Positions 42,587 to 51,376 are shown, counted from the first letter of the stretch. The stretch is 64,000 bases of DNA from CAISIP01 sp965278985 (GCA_965278985.1 OZ257131.1:4650001-4714000), one strand, 5' to 3'. Numbers and translations: made by a program. The notes: a model not told the origin generated them from the sequence alone.

Positions 42587-43288
42587 TCAGGCGCCAGTGT
42601 CGTCCACGCCGTAACGCTGTCGGTAGGCTTCGACACGTGCATGGTCCGCGGACACTTCGCCACCGCGCTCGGCCAGATACTGCAACAGATCGGACAGCTT
42701 CGCAATGCTGCAAACATTCAAGCCCAACTGGTTGCGCACGAACTGCACGGCGCTGTGGGCGCTGTCGGCGCCGTTCTCGGTGGCGCGCTCCTGCCGGTCC
42801 AGCGCGATGATGACGGCATGTGGCGTGGCACCGGCCGCGCGGATCAGCGCGATGGACTCGCGCGTGGCAGTGCCGGCGGACATCACATCGTCCACGATCA
42901 GCACGCGGCCCTTCAGCGGCGCACCCACGAGATGGCCGCCCTCGCCATGGTCCTTGGCCTCCTTGCGGTTGTAGGCGAAGGGCACGTTGCGGCCCAGCCG
43001 GGCCAGCTCGACGGAGAGTGCGGCACCGAGCGGAATGCCCTTGTAGGCAGGCCCGAAAATCATGTCGAACTCGATGCCGCTGGCCAGCAGGCGCTGCGCA
43101 TAGAAGTGCACCATGCGGCCCAGCTTCGCGCCGTCATCGAACAGGCCCGCGTTGAAGAAATACGGGCTCATGCGACCGGCCTTGGTCTTGAATTCGCCGA
43201 AGCGCAATACGCCACAATCCAGCGCGAACTGCACGAAGTCCTGCGCCAATCCGTCCGCAGGTCGCGACCCCTTCACCGATTCCGCCAT
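42587..43288 (-). CDS. pyrE: Orotate phosphoribosyltransferase
   Basis: A 233-residue cytosolic enzyme converting orotate and PRPP to OMP in pyrimidine synthesis. The PRPP-binding motif VLIVDDVMSAGTA occupies residues 129-141, with upstream FGPAYKGIPLG and the flexible loop YNRKEAKDHGEGG. The start ATG 43288 (MAESVKGSRPADGLAQDF) is chosen over the long frame. It has an AAGGA-like SD inside the 12-bp gap to the divergent xthA start, so its promoter must lie inside the xthA coding region. Confidence 0.95.
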   Translation of the reverse strand: MAESVKGSRPADGLAQDFVQFALDCGVLRFGEFKTKAGRMSPYFFNAGLFDDGAKLGRMVHFYAQRLLASGIEFDMIFGPAYKGIPLGAALSVELARLGRNVPFAYNRKEAKDHGEGGHLVGAPLKGRVLIVDDVMSAGTATRESIALIRAAGATPHAVIIALDRQERATENGADSAHSAVQFVRNQLGLNVCSIAKLSDLLQYLAERGGEVSADHARVEAYRQRYGVDDTGA

Positions 43289-43300
43289 GGAGACTTTTCC

Positions 43301-44092
43301 TTGTTCACATTGACCAGCCTGAACCTCAACGGTATCCGTTCGGCCACCAGCAAGGGGCTCGAGGCCTGGCTCGCCGAAAAGGCGCCCGATTGTATTTGCG
43401 TGCAGGAAGTGCGCGCCCAGGCCGCCGACATCGCGAAATCCTTCGACAAACTCGCGGGCATGCAAGGGCATTTCCACTTGGCCGAGAAGAAGGGCTATGC
43501 CGGCGTGGGCATCTACACGCGCCATGAGCCCAGCGACGTGATCGCGGGTTTCGACGGTGGCGAATTCGATGCCGAGGGCCGCTATCTGGAGCTGCGCTTC
43601 GACACGCCGAAACGCAAGCTGTCGCTGATCAGCACGTACTTCCCCAGCGGCTCCTCGGGTGAGGAGCGCCAGCTCGCGAAGTACCGCTTCCTCGACGTCT
43701 ACTACCCGCACATCGTCGGCCTCAAGCAGCAGCGCGAGTTCATCGTCTGCGGCGACGTGAACATCGCGCACAAGGCGATGGACCTCAAGAACTGGCGCAG
43801 CAACCAGAAGAACTCCGGCTTCCTGCCCGAGGAACGCGCCTGGATGACCAGGCTGCTGGAGGAGGCGAAGATGGTCGACGTCTACCGCCAGCTGCAACCC
43901 ACCGCCACCGACACCGCCTACACCTGGTGGAGCAACCGCGGGCAGGCCTATGCGAACAATGTGGGGTGGCGGCTGGACTACCACCTGGCCACGCCGGCGC
44001 TGGCCGCATTGGCGCGCAGCGAGTCGATCTACAAGGGGCAGAAATTCTCGGACCACGCGCCCATCAGCATCCAGTACGACGGGCTGCTCTGA
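43301..44092 (+). CDS. xthA: Exodeoxyribonuclease III / AP endonuclease
   Basis: A 263-residue EEP-fold nuclease that repairs abasic sites and 3' blocks. The best start is TTG 43301 (MFTLTSLNLNGIRSAT), with GGAG 8 nt upstream; no ATG fits the conserved N-terminus, and the longer frame is a shadow. Motifs are LNLNGIRSA, CVQEVRAQ (catalytic Glu), CGDVNIAHK, WWSNRGQAYANNVGWRLDYHL and SDHAPI (Asp-His). Divergent from pyrE with a 12-bp gap. Confidence 0.93.
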   Translation: MFTLTSLNLNGIRSATSKGLEAWLAEKAPDCICVQEVRAQAADIAKSFDKLAGMQGHFHLAEKKGYAGVGIYTRHEPSDVIAGFDGGEFDAEGRYLELRFDTPKRKLSLISTYFPSGSSGEERQLAKYRFLDVYYPHIVGLKQQREFIVCGDVNIAHKAMDLKNWRSNQKNSGFLPEERAWMTRLLEEAKMVDVYRQLQPTATDTAYTWWSNRGQAYANNVGWRLDYHLATPALAALARSESIYKGQKFSDHAPISIQYDGLL

Positions 44093-44133
44093 GCAGCGCA
44101 ACACCTCCCACACCACGAGAGAGACACCCCGGC

Positions 44134-44829
44134 ATGCAACGCTCCCCGCACCACCCCACGCGCAAGATCTACACCTCCGAGCTGGAGATCCCCGACGACC
44201 AGATCGACGCCTTCGTGCAGTGGTATGCCTTCCGGCATGCGCCCGACATCTACCAGATCGGTTTCGAGGTGTGCACCTCGTACCGCGCGGTCGCGGGCAA
44301 CATGGCGATCCTGGACCTGTACGAGATCCAGAGCGTCGACATCTTCGACACGCCGCGCTACCGCACCATCGCCCAGACCGACCCCTATTCCGCAGAGCTG
44401 CTCGCAAGGCGCACGGACAAGGCGCATGGCATCTACTCGCAGGTCTTCGTGGCGCCCGAGCCGGTGGACACACGCGCGCTGCTCAACGCGGACTGGGTCA
44501 GCGTGGAGCGCTTCGATTGCGAGGACGAGACCGCGCTCACCGCCTACCTCGATGGTGGCGAGGCCGAGCGCATCCTGCTGGCCGGCGCCAAGCGCGTGCG
44601 CCTGGTGGCGCGCACCAAGGCCGGTCCGCGCCATGTGTCGCACCGCCCGCGCTGGATTCTGCTGGTCGAATGGCCACAACAGCCGGCCATCGACGATGTA
44701 GGCGCGCGGCTGCAGGCGCACTTCGGCAGCCAGGTCAGCGCGACATCGCACTTCACCGGCTACCGGCTTTATCCGTGGCCGGACCGGCCTGAAACCCTGC
44801 CGGCGGGTGCGCGCCGGCCTTTTGCCTAG
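44134..44829 (+). CDS. Conserved protein of unknown function
   Basis: A 231-residue protein starting at ATG 44134 (MQRSPHHPTRKIYTSELEIPD). I do not recognise a named family. It looks like two related halves: a first about residues 10-115 with HAPDIYQIGFEVCTSYRAVAG and NMAILDLYEI, and a second about 120-225 ending FTGYRLYPW. Alternating strands and helices resemble dimeric alpha-beta barrel (Dabb/EthD-like) folds, a guess from pattern only. No signal peptide. It follows xthA by 41 bp and converges, with a 4-bp stop overlap, on the M81 peptidase gene. Confidence 0.65.
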   Translation: MQRSPHHPTRKIYTSELEIPDDQIDAFVQWYAFRHAPDIYQIGFEVCTSYRAVAGNMAILDLYEIQSVDIFDTPRYRTIAQTDPYSAELLARRTDKAHGIYSQVFVAPEPVDTRALLNADWVSVERFDCEDETALTAYLDGGEAERILLAGAKRVRLVARTKAGPRHVSHRPRWILLVEWPQQPAIDDVGARLQAHFGSQVSATSHFTGYRLYPWPDRPETLPAGARRPFA

Positions 44830-46298
44830 ATCGCGTCCAGCGGGAAGATCGGCCGGCGCACCTGGCGGAAATCCAGCGTGCTGTAGTCGGAGGTGCACAC
44901 ACCCACCCCGGCGCATTCGACAACGCCGCGCACGATGGACTGGAAGCCGGCACGCCAGTGCACGCGGCTCTTGAGCAACAGGTAGCGCTTGGCCTCGGGG
45001 TCGATGCCCAGCGCGCTGAAACAGGCGTAATCGTTGGGCTCCTGCTGCCGGGAGATCACGACGATCTCCACGCGCCCGGTGTCGAAGACCACGGTCGGTC
45101 CCATGTCCATCAGCACGCCCTTGCCCATGGGGCCGATGTTGCGGAAGCGCCCGTCGGAGATGCGCGCAACGCGGCCCGTGACCACGCGCGGCTGGCCCTG
45201 GAGCCCGATGGCGGGCATGTCGAGCTTGCCGCCCAATGGCAGCGTGAGTTCCGCGCCCACGCCGGCCTGCAGCATCTGCTGCACGGCCTCGGGGTCGTAG
45301 ACGGCGAAGGCTGCGACGTTCTCCAGCCCCGCATCCAGCACGGCGCCCAGCACCGCCATGCAGTCCATGGTGCCGCCGGAGGCCGCGTTGTCGTAGTGGT
45401 CCAGCAGCACGACGGGGCCCGCTTCCATCGCGGCGGCGCGCTGCAGCGATTGCGCCAGCGGCTCCACCTGGTAGACGAAGTCGTGGCGCGCCTGCCACGC
45501 CATGTCGAGCAGCTCGTCGCACCAGCGCTGCGCCAGTGCCGGGTCGCCGTCCGTGACCACCACGGCGGACAGACCCGCATCCGGGATATCCGCATGCGGG
45601 AAACCGACGAACACCGATGCCGCGAGCGCGCCCTCGCGCTCCATCGCGCGGCAACGCTCCTGCAGTACGCGGTTCGGCATGTCCTCGCTGGCCTGGCGCA
45701 TCACATGCGGCAACATCGGCCGCCGCCCCCAGGCCATCGCAGGCCGCGCGCGTTGTGCGAGCAGCGCAAACAACGCCTTGCCGGCGCGGATGCCGGTCTC
45801 GTACACGTCCACGTGCGGGTAGGTCTGGTAGCCAGCGATCACGGTCGATGCATCCACCATGTCCGCCGAGAGGTTGGTGTGCATGTCCAGCGCCAGCGCG
45901 ATGGGCACCTGCGGATCGATGGCGCGCAGGCGCCGCAGCAGCTCGCCCTCGCCGTCGGCATGGCTCTGCGTCACCATCGCGCCATGCAGGTCCAGCAGCA
46001 CGCCGTCGCAGCCCTGCGCCACGGCGTCGCAGATGCGCCCGGCCATGACCTCGAAGGCCGCATCCTCCACCGGCCCGCTGGGCCAGGCCGCGGCGGCGAT
46101 GGGCAGCACGATCTGCGCACCGGCCGCCTCGGCCAAGTCGATGAATGCGGCCAGGGCCGCCCCGGTGCCGCGGTGGGCCGCCAGCGCCTCGGCCCCTTCC
46201 AGCGGCGCCGCCACGCCACGCGCAAAACGCTCCAGCGGCGAGGGCACGGGCGAGAAGGTATTGGTCTCGTGTTTCATCTGGGCGATGACGATCTTCAT
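44826..46298 (-). CDS. M81 family metallopeptidase / MlrC-like protein
   Basis: A 490-residue cytosolic protein. The start ATG 46298 gives the characteristic N-terminus MKIVIAQMKHETNTFSPVPS. Other family segments are DGVLLDLHGAMVTQSHADGEGELLRRLR, ALDMHTNLSADMV, GYQTYPHVDVYETG and LDHYDNAASGGTMD, containing the His/Asp residues thought to bind zinc. MlrC was named for microcystin breakdown in Sphingomonas, but most members of M81 in Burkholderiales sit beside Bug receptors and act on unknown small amides or peptides. It is divergent from such a receptor here and shares its GntR-type operator. Confidence 0.88.
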   Translation of the reverse strand: MKIVIAQMKHETNTFSPVPSPLERFARGVAAPLEGAEALAAHRGTGAALAAFIDLAEAAGAQIVLPIAAAAWPSGPVEDAAFEVMAGRICDAVAQGCDGVLLDLHGAMVTQSHADGEGELLRRLRAIDPQVPIALALDMHTNLSADMVDASTVIAGYQTYPHVDVYETGIRAGKALFALLAQRARPAMAWGRRPMLPHVMRQASEDMPNRVLQERCRAMEREGALAASVFVGFPHADIPDAGLSAVVVTDGDPALAQRWCDELLDMAWQARHDFVYQVEPLAQSLQRAAAMEAGPVVLLDHYDNAASGGTMDCMAVLGAVLDAGLENVAAFAVYDPEAVQQMLQAGVGAELTLPLGGKLDMPAIGLQGQPRVVTGRVARISDGRFRNIGPMGKGVLMDMGPTVVFDTGRVEIVVISRQQEPNDYACFSALGIDPEAKRYLLLKSRVHWRAGFQSIVRGVVECAGVGVCTSDYSTLDFRQVRRPIFPLDAI

Positions 46299-46327
46299 GG
46301 AAGGCTCCTGTACAGCGCGGCGTGTTT

Positions 46328-46347
46328 CAATCGGTTGTCGACAGTCG
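46328..46347. promoter_or_regulatory. GntR-type operator between M81 peptidase and Bug receptor genes
   Basis: CAATCGGTTGTCGACAGTCG contains the palindromic core TGTCGACA, fitting the GT-AC pattern bound by FadR/FCD-type GntR proteins. It matches the element at 48181-48200 in 18 of 20 positions (inverted orientation). Confidence 0.65.
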
Positions 46348-46392
46348 ATTATTGCGTTAAAGTGGTGCATCGCCACCCCTAGAAAGCCGACG

Positions 46393-47367
46393 ATGCGCGT
46401 GCTCCACCACTTCCGTGCCTCTGCTGCGGCACTTCTGCTGGCCTGCACGGCCTGCCTGGTTGCAGCCCAGGACTTCCCGAGCCGGCCGCTGCGCATCGTC
46501 GTCCCGTATCCGGCGGGTGGGCAGACGGACATCTTCACGCGCATCCTGGCCGATGCGATGAAGCAGTCGCTGGGGCAGGCGGTGACGGTGGAGAACAGGC
46601 CCGGCGCCGGCACCACGCTGGGCTCCAACGTGGTGGCCAAGTCGCCGCCGGATGGCTACACCCTGCTGGTCGGCGCGGCCAGTGCCACGGCCATCACGCC
46701 GCTGACCATCAAGAACACGAACTTCGACCCCAAGCAGATCACGCCCATCACGCTGATCGCCAAGGTGCCCTACATCCTCGTCGCGGCCAAGAGTTTTCCA
46801 CCCAACACCATGGCGGAACTCATCGCCTACGCCAAGGCGAACCCTGGCAAAGTGAACTGGGCCACCCACGGCATGGGCGCCGCGCAGCACCTGACGGGCG
46901 AGCTGTTCGCCAAGAAGGCCGGCATCCAGATCACACCCATCCACTACCAGGGCAGCGCGCCGGGGCTGGTGGACATGCTGGGCGGCCGCGTGGAGCTGAT
47001 GTTCGACGGCGCCGGCACAGGCCTGGCGAATGTGCGCGGCGGCCAGCTCAAGGCCATCGCGATGGGCAGCGACAAGCGCGTGCCCTCGGCGCCGGACCTG
47101 CCGACCTGGAAGGAAACCGGCGTGCCCTACAGCGCCTACACCTGGTACGGCATGTTCGCACCCACCGGCACGCCCCCGGCCGTGATGAACAAGTTGCACG
47201 CGGCCATCACGGCGGCGCTGCAGAGCAGTGCCTACAAGGAGCGCATCGCGCAGGCCGAAGGCGAGATTCCGCTCATGGGCATCGCGGAGACGCAGCAGTT
47301 CGTCACGGAGGACACCGCCGCGTGGACCGCGCTAATCCCCTCGCTGAACCTCAAGCTCAACGAGTGA
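46393..47367 (+). CDS. Bug-family (tripartite tricarboxylate transport) solute receptor
   Basis: A 324-residue periplasmic binding protein: signal peptide ending near CLVAAQ, then the family opening FPSRPLRIVVPYPAGGQTDIFTR, VENRPGAGTTLGSNVVAKSPPDGYTLL, and YQGSAPGLVDMLGGRVELMFDG. Bug proteins bind carboxylated or aromatic small molecules, sometimes signalling rather than transporting. No TctA/TctB membrane subunits are nearby. The start ATG 46393 lies just 46 bp past the GntR operator. It converges on gntR with an 11-bp overlap of coding ends. Confidence 0.92.
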   Translation: MRVLHHFRASAAALLLACTACLVAAQDFPSRPLRIVVPYPAGGQTDIFTRILADAMKQSLGQAVTVENRPGAGTTLGSNVVAKSPPDGYTLLVGAASATAITPLTIKNTNFDPKQITPITLIAKVPYILVAAKSFPPNTMAELIAYAKANPGKVNWATHGMGAAQHLTGELFAKKAGIQITPIHYQGSAPGLVDMLGGRVELMFDGAGTGLANVRGGQLKAIAMGSDKRVPSAPDLPTWKETGVPYSAYTWYGMFAPTGTPPAVMNKLHAAITAALQSSAYKERIAQAEGEIPLMGIAETQQFVTEDTAAWTALIPSLNLKLNE

Positions 47368-48124
47368 GCGGTGCAGCGGCCTTCGCAGGGGTCGCGGGCT
47401 CGTCCTTGGGCTTGAGCAGCCGGCCCATGAAGCGGGCCACGTCCGCCAGCATGGCACGCGCAGCCGCATCGCCTCGTACCGCGTCCCGCGCCTCGATGCA
47501 TTCCACCAGGCGCATCCAGTTGCGCGCCGATTCCAGCCTGCGTTGGGCGGTGACGAAGGTGGTGCTGCGGCTTCGGATGACCGCGTTCCACAGCGAGAAG
47601 TGGCTGAGCTGCTCGTAGGACTCGGTCAACGTGCGGCTGCGCGCCATGCCCAGCAGCTGGCGCTGCGCTCGCAGCGCACAGGCCGCGAACTCCTCGGGCG
47701 TGGCGGATTCGCGCTGCGCCATCTCGTCCATCTCCTCGATGGTGGTGCGGAAGGCGGCGATCTCCGCAGCGTCGTCGAAACCGATGGCCCGCTGCACCGC
47801 CAGCCCCAGCAACACGCCACGCACCTCCGAGATCTCCTGGATCTCGTCGATGCGGATGTCCACCACCTGCGCGCCATACCGCGGGATGCGCTCCACGAGC
47901 CGCGCCTTCTCCACGATGGAAAAGGCCTCCCGCACCGTCGCCCGGCTGACCGAGTGCTGTTCGGCCAGCGCGACCTCGGTGAGCCGTGTGCCGGGCGCGA
48001 TGGCGCCGGACAGGATTTCCTTGGTCAGGTGCTCGGCCACCAACGCGGGCAGGGAACGCGCGAGCTTGCCGATGGGCACATCGCCGCCAACGGCGGGCGC
48101 GGGGGGATCGTTTTCGAGCGGCAT
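47357..48124 (-). CDS. GntR family regulator, FadR/FCD subfamily
   Basis: A 255-residue repressor-type protein with an N-terminal winged helix (about 20-90: EHLTKEILSGAIAPGTRLTEVALAEQHSVSRATVREAFSIVEKARLV, positions only) and a C-terminal all-helical FCD domain (about 95-235) for ligand and metal binding. ATG 48124 is preferred to the in-frame GTG 48130. It sits in the middle of the genes it probably controls: the receptor and M81 peptidase on one side, the flavin reductase on the other. Matching operators occur upstream of both and 57 bp before its own start. Confidence 0.9.
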   Translation of the reverse strand: MPLENDPPAPAVGGDVPIGKLARSLPALVAEHLTKEILSGAIAPGTRLTEVALAEQHSVSRATVREAFSIVEKARLVERIPRYGAQVVDIRIDEIQEISEVRGVLLGLAVQRAIGFDDAAEIAAFRTTIEEMDEMAQRESATPEEFAACALRAQRQLLGMARSRTLTESYEQLSHFSLWNAVIRSRSTTFVTAQRRLESARNWMRLVECIEARDAVRGDAAARAMLADVARFMGRLLKPKDEPATPAKAAAPLTR

Positions 48125-48180
48125 GGGCACAGGCGGACTTGAGCAAAGGCCATTGTACGAGGCCGGAAATTACCGGCAGC

Positions 48181-48200
48181 CAACTGTCGACACCCGATTG
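48181..48200. promoter_or_regulatory. GntR-type operator between gntR and the flavin oxidoreductase gene
   Basis: CAACTGTCGACACCCGATTG, the near-identical inverted copy of 46328-46347, again centred on TGTCGACA. It lies 18 bp before the oxidoreductase start and 56 bp before gntR, suited to autoregulation and control of the divergent gene. Confidence 0.65.
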
Positions 48201-48218
48201 ACACCTTAGGATCCACCG

Positions 48219-49352
48219 ATGAGCATGCTGTTTTCGCCTTACACCCTGCGCGGCCTGACCCTGTCCAACCGCATCGTCATCGCGCCCATGTGCGAGTTCA
48301 GCGCCGAAGAAGGCTGCGCCACCGACTGGCACATCATCCACCTGGGCCACCTCGCGCTGTCGGGGGCGGGCTTGCTGATCATCGAGGCCACGGGCGTGGA
48401 GCCCGAGGGCCGCATCTCCAGCGAATGCCTGGGCCTGTACAACGACGCCACCGAGGCGGCGCTGGCCCGCGTGCTGGCCGTGGTGCGGCGCTACAGCGAC
48501 ATGCCCATCGGCATCCAGCTGTCCCACGCGGGCCGCAAGGCCTCGACCGAACGCCCCCGCGCGCCCCCGCCCGGCGCAACGAGCGCGCCGCTGCAGGGCG
48601 CGCTGGATGCCGCAAAAGCCTGGCCCACGGTCGCCCCCTCTGCGCTGCCCTTCGCGCCAGAGCGGCCGGCACCGCAGGCACTGGACCGCGCCGGCATGCA
48701 GCGCCTCGTGGCCACCTTCGCGCAGGCCACGCGCCGCGCCGCGCGCCTGGGCCTGCAGATGATCGAGATCCATGCGGCCCATGGCTACCTGCTGAGCTCT
48801 TTCCTCTCGCCCATCGCCAACCACCGCCAGGACGACTACGGCGGCAGCCTGCAGAACCGCATGCGTTTTCCGCTGGAAGTCTTCGAGGCCGTGCGTGCAG
48901 CCTGGCCCGCGGACCGGCCGCTGGGCGTGCGCTGCAACGGCACGGACTGGTTGCCCGGCGGCATCGCGCCCGAGGAGGCCGTGGCTTTCTCCCACGCGCT
49001 GCGTGAGCGTGGCTGTGACTACGTGGACATGTCCTCGGGTGGCAATGCCGTGGCGACCATCCCGCTGTCACCGGGCTACCAGGTGCCGTTCGCCGCGCAG
49101 GTGCGCCAGGAGGCACGCATCCCCACCATGGCCGTGGGCCTGATCCGCGACCCGCACCATGCCGAGCAGATCCTGCAGGAGGGCCAGGCCGACCTGATCG
49201 CCCTGGGCCGCGGCATGCTGAACGATCCGCGCTGGCCCTGGCACGCGGCAGAGGAACTCGGCGAGCACATCGCCGTGCCCTACCAGTATGGCCGCGCCGC
49301 CACGCGCGCCGGCATCCCCGCGCGCGACGCCATCGCGGCCAGCCCGCGCTGA
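48219..49352 (+). CDS. NADH:flavin oxidoreductase, old yellow enzyme family (YqjM-like)
   Basis: A 377-residue FMN barrel enzyme that reduces activated C=C bonds. It has the thermophilic-like OYE marks: Cys25 in APMCEFSAEEG (flavin tuning), QLSHAGRK, the paired substrate-binding histidines in EIHAAHGYLLSSFLSP, NHRQDDYGGSLQNR, and GRGMLNDPRWPW near the end. The start ATG 48219 lies 18 bp beyond the GntR operator, so it is likely induced with the M81 peptidase and receptor. The natural enone substrate is unknown. Confidence 0.92.
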   Translation: MSMLFSPYTLRGLTLSNRIVIAPMCEFSAEEGCATDWHIIHLGHLALSGAGLLIIEATGVEPEGRISSECLGLYNDATEAALARVLAVVRRYSDMPIGIQLSHAGRKASTERPRAPPPGATSAPLQGALDAAKAWPTVAPSALPFAPERPAPQALDRAGMQRLVATFAQATRRAARLGLQMIEIHAAHGYLLSSFLSPIANHRQDDYGGSLQNRMRFPLEVFEAVRAAWPADRPLGVRCNGTDWLPGGIAPEEAVAFSHALRERGCDYVDMSSGGNAVATIPLSPGYQVPFAAQVRQEARIPTMAVGLIRDPHHAEQILQEGQADLIALGRGMLNDPRWPWHAAEELGEHIAVPYQYGRAATRAGIPARDAIAASPR

Positions 49353-49403
49353 CCTCACGACACCGGGTGCCGCGAGGCGCCGGCTTTGGGTGATACTGCG
49401 GAT

Positions 49404-49420
49404 ACCAACCAACTGTTTGG
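49404..49420. promoter_or_regulatory. TetR-type operator upstream of the MECR-like reductase
   Basis: ACCAACCAACTGTTTGG lies 9 bp before the start codon and matches the site at 50549-50565 in 15 of 17 positions. Its half-sites ACCAA and TTTGG resemble the cleaner palindrome at 59965-59982. Confidence 0.55.
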
Positions 49421-49429
49421 CATCCGCCC

Positions 49430-50491
49430 ATGACCCATCCCATCGCGTCGTCTTCCGCGTCTCCCCGCCAGGTGGAAGTGTTCTCCACCGACCCCCAGCA
49501 ACCCCTCGCCAGCCGCCTGCGCCTTGCCACCACCGAGCAGCCCGCATTGCGCGACGGCCAGGTGCGTGTGGGCCTGCTGGCCATGACCATCAACCCTGCC
49601 GACCTGCTGCAGGTGGACGGCCGTTACGGCACCCGGCCCGCCCTGCCTTTCGTGCCCGGGCACGAGGGGGTGGCCACCGTGCTGGAGACCGGCCCCGGCG
49701 TGGACGACCTGGCGCCCGGCACGCGGGTGCTGCCCATGGGCGCCAGCGGCTTCTGGCGCGACGAGATGGTGCTGTCGCGCCGGCAGCTCGTGGCTTTGCC
49801 CGCAGGGGTGGACCTGCGCCAGGCCGCGATGCTCACGGCCAACCCCGCGACGGCCTGGGTGTTGCTGCGCCACATGCGCACGCTGGCCCCTGGCGACTGG
49901 GTGGTGCAGAACGCGGCCAACTCGGCCGTGGGCCAGTGCGTGCGGCAACTTGCGCCCGCGCTGGGGCTGAAAGTGCTCAACCTCGTGCGGCGCGCGGACG
50001 CCATCCCTGCCACGGTCGATACCACCCAGCCCTGGGTGGTGGACGCGGGCGATGACGCGGCAGCTCTGCGCAGCCGCGTCACCGAGGCCACAGGGGGCGC
50101 GCCGCTGCGCCTGGCGCTGGACGCCGTGGGCGGCGCAGCCTCCAACCGCCTGGCAGGCTGCCTGGCCGACCACGCGCTGCAGGTGGTCTACGGTCTGATG
50201 AGCGGCGAGCCCTGCGCCATCGACGCCGAACACCTCGTGTTCCGCGGCCTGCAGCTACGCGGTTTCTGGCTCGCCACCTGGTTCGCCGATGCGGAGAACC
50301 GCAGCAAGGCCCGCACGCTGTATCCGGAGCTGGTGGCCATGCTGCAGTCAGGCGCGCTGGCGATGGAGGTGGAGGCCACCTACCCGCTGGAGCAGGCGGC
50401 GGTCGCGCTTGCGCATGCCGCGCGCGGGGGCCGCTCGGGCAAGGTGCTGCTGACCGGGCGCGCGTGGCCCGGCACACCCGCGACGGCCTGA
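49430..50491 (+). CDS. Zinc-free medium-chain reductase, MECR/2-enoyl-thioester-reductase-like
   Basis: A 353-residue MDR-superfamily protein. The catalytic region NPADLLQVDGRYGTRPALPFVPGHEGVATV and the nucleotide-binding QNAANSAVGQCVRQLAPALGLKVLNLVR resemble mitochondrial 2-enoyl-thioester reductase (MECR/Etr1). The cysteines and histidine that bind structural and catalytic zinc in alcohol dehydrogenases are absent. It would reduce trans-2-enoyl-CoA or a related enone with NADPH. It is the first gene of the TetR-linked catabolic cluster, with the operator almost touching its start codon. Confidence 0.82.
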   Translation: MTHPIASSSASPRQVEVFSTDPQQPLASRLRLATTEQPALRDGQVRVGLLAMTINPADLLQVDGRYGTRPALPFVPGHEGVATVLETGPGVDDLAPGTRVLPMGASGFWRDEMVLSRRQLVALPAGVDLRQAAMLTANPATAWVLLRHMRTLAPGDWVVQNAANSAVGQCVRQLAPALGLKVLNLVRRADAIPATVDTTQPWVVDAGDDAAALRSRVTEATGGAPLRLALDAVGGAASNRLAGCLADHALQVVYGLMSGEPCAIDAEHLVFRGLQLRGFWLATWFADAENRSKARTLYPELVAMLQSGALAMEVEATYPLEQAAVALAHAARGGRSGKVLLTGRAWPGTPATA

Positions 50492-50547
50492 CGCCACCAC
50501 CAGCCAGCGCACCGTACCAGCAGGGAAAACCCTGCGCCCAGATTCAT

Positions 50548-50582
50548 AACCAACCACTTGTTTGGGAACCAACCGAGTGGTA
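50548..50582. promoter_or_regulatory. Double TetR-type operator upstream of the SDR-P450 operon
   Basis: Two adjacent sites: AACCAACCACTTGTTTGG (50548-50565) and AACCAACCGAGTGGTA (50567-50582), the latter matching the inverted 59966-59981 palindrome in 14 of 16 positions. They end 11 bp before the SDR start codon, a repressor position. Confidence 0.65.
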
Positions 50583-50593
50583 GGATTTTGGCC

Positions 50594-51343
50594 ATGACCG
50601 CATTGCATGGACCTGCCATCGTCACCGGCGGCGCCTCCGGCCTCGGGGCCGCCGTGGCGCAGGCGCTGGCCGCGCAGGACATCCGCGTCACCGTGCTGGA
50701 CCGCCAGGCCCCGGCCCCGGTGGCGGGCATCCACTACAGCACCTGCGACGTGACCTCCGAGGACCAGGTACGCGACGCGCTCGAGGCGGCCGCACAGCGC
50801 TGGGGCGCACCGCGCATCGTGGTCAACTGCGCCGGCGTGGGCTTCAATGCCCGTGTGCTGGGCCGCGAGGGCGTGCACACGCTGGAGCTGTTCCAGCGGG
50901 TCGTGTCGGTCAACCTGGTCGGCACCTTCAACGTGTTGCGCCTGGCCGCCGCACAGATGCAGGCACTGGAGCCGCTGGCCGGCGGCGCCCGCGGCGTGGT
51001 CATCAACACCGCGTCCATCGCCGCCTTCGACGGCCAGGTAGGCCAGGCGGCGTATGCCGCCTCCAAGGCGGGCGTGGCGGGCATGACGCTGCCGCTGGCG
51101 CGTGAACTGGGAAAGTGGGGCATTCGCGTGCTGACCGTGTGCCCCGGCGTTTTTCACACCCCGATGGTCGATGCGCACGTGAACGACGCCGTGCTCGACA
51201 ACCTGTTGCAGAACGCCGCCTGGCCGCGCCGCGCGGGTGACCCCGCCGAGTTCGCGGACTTCGTGCTCGCGATGGCCCGCAACCCCATGCTCAACGGCGA
51301 GACCATCCGCCTGGACGGCGGGCTGCGCATGCCGGTGCGCTGA
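50594..51343 (+). CDS. SDR, type-II 3-hydroxyacyl-CoA dehydrogenase-like (HSD17B10-like)
   Basis: A 249-residue SDR with TGGASGLG (11-18), Ser141, Tyr154 and Lys158 (QAAYAASKAG). The closing GETIRLDGGLRMPVR is the mark of the HSD17B10/3-hydroxyacyl-CoA dehydrogenase type 2 subgroup, which oxidises 3-hydroxyacyl-CoA and some hydroxysteroids. LDRQAP after beta-2 has the Asp that favours NAD. The start ATG 50594 is just downstream of two TetR sites. It begins the run SDR, P450, thiolase, ligase, thiolase, Bug receptor. Confidence 0.85.
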   Translation: MTALHGPAIVTGGASGLGAAVAQALAAQDIRVTVLDRQAPAPVAGIHYSTCDVTSEDQVRDALEAAAQRWGAPRIVVNCAGVGFNARVLGREGVHTLELFQRVVSVNLVGTFNVLRLAAAQMQALEPLAGGARGVVINTASIAAFDGQVGQAAYAASKAGVAGMTLPLARELGKWGIRVLTVCPGVFHTPMVDAHVNDAVLDNLLQNAAWPRRAGDPAEFADFVLAMARNPMLNGETIRLDGGLRMPVR

Positions 51344-51376
51344 ATACCATCCTCTTCACCGCTTGATGCCCTTTCC

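Noticed and set aside
48198..48203. TTGACA as a -35 box for the old yellow enzyme gene
   Set aside because: It ends only 15 bp before the start codon, leaving no room for a -10 and transcription start on the plus strand.
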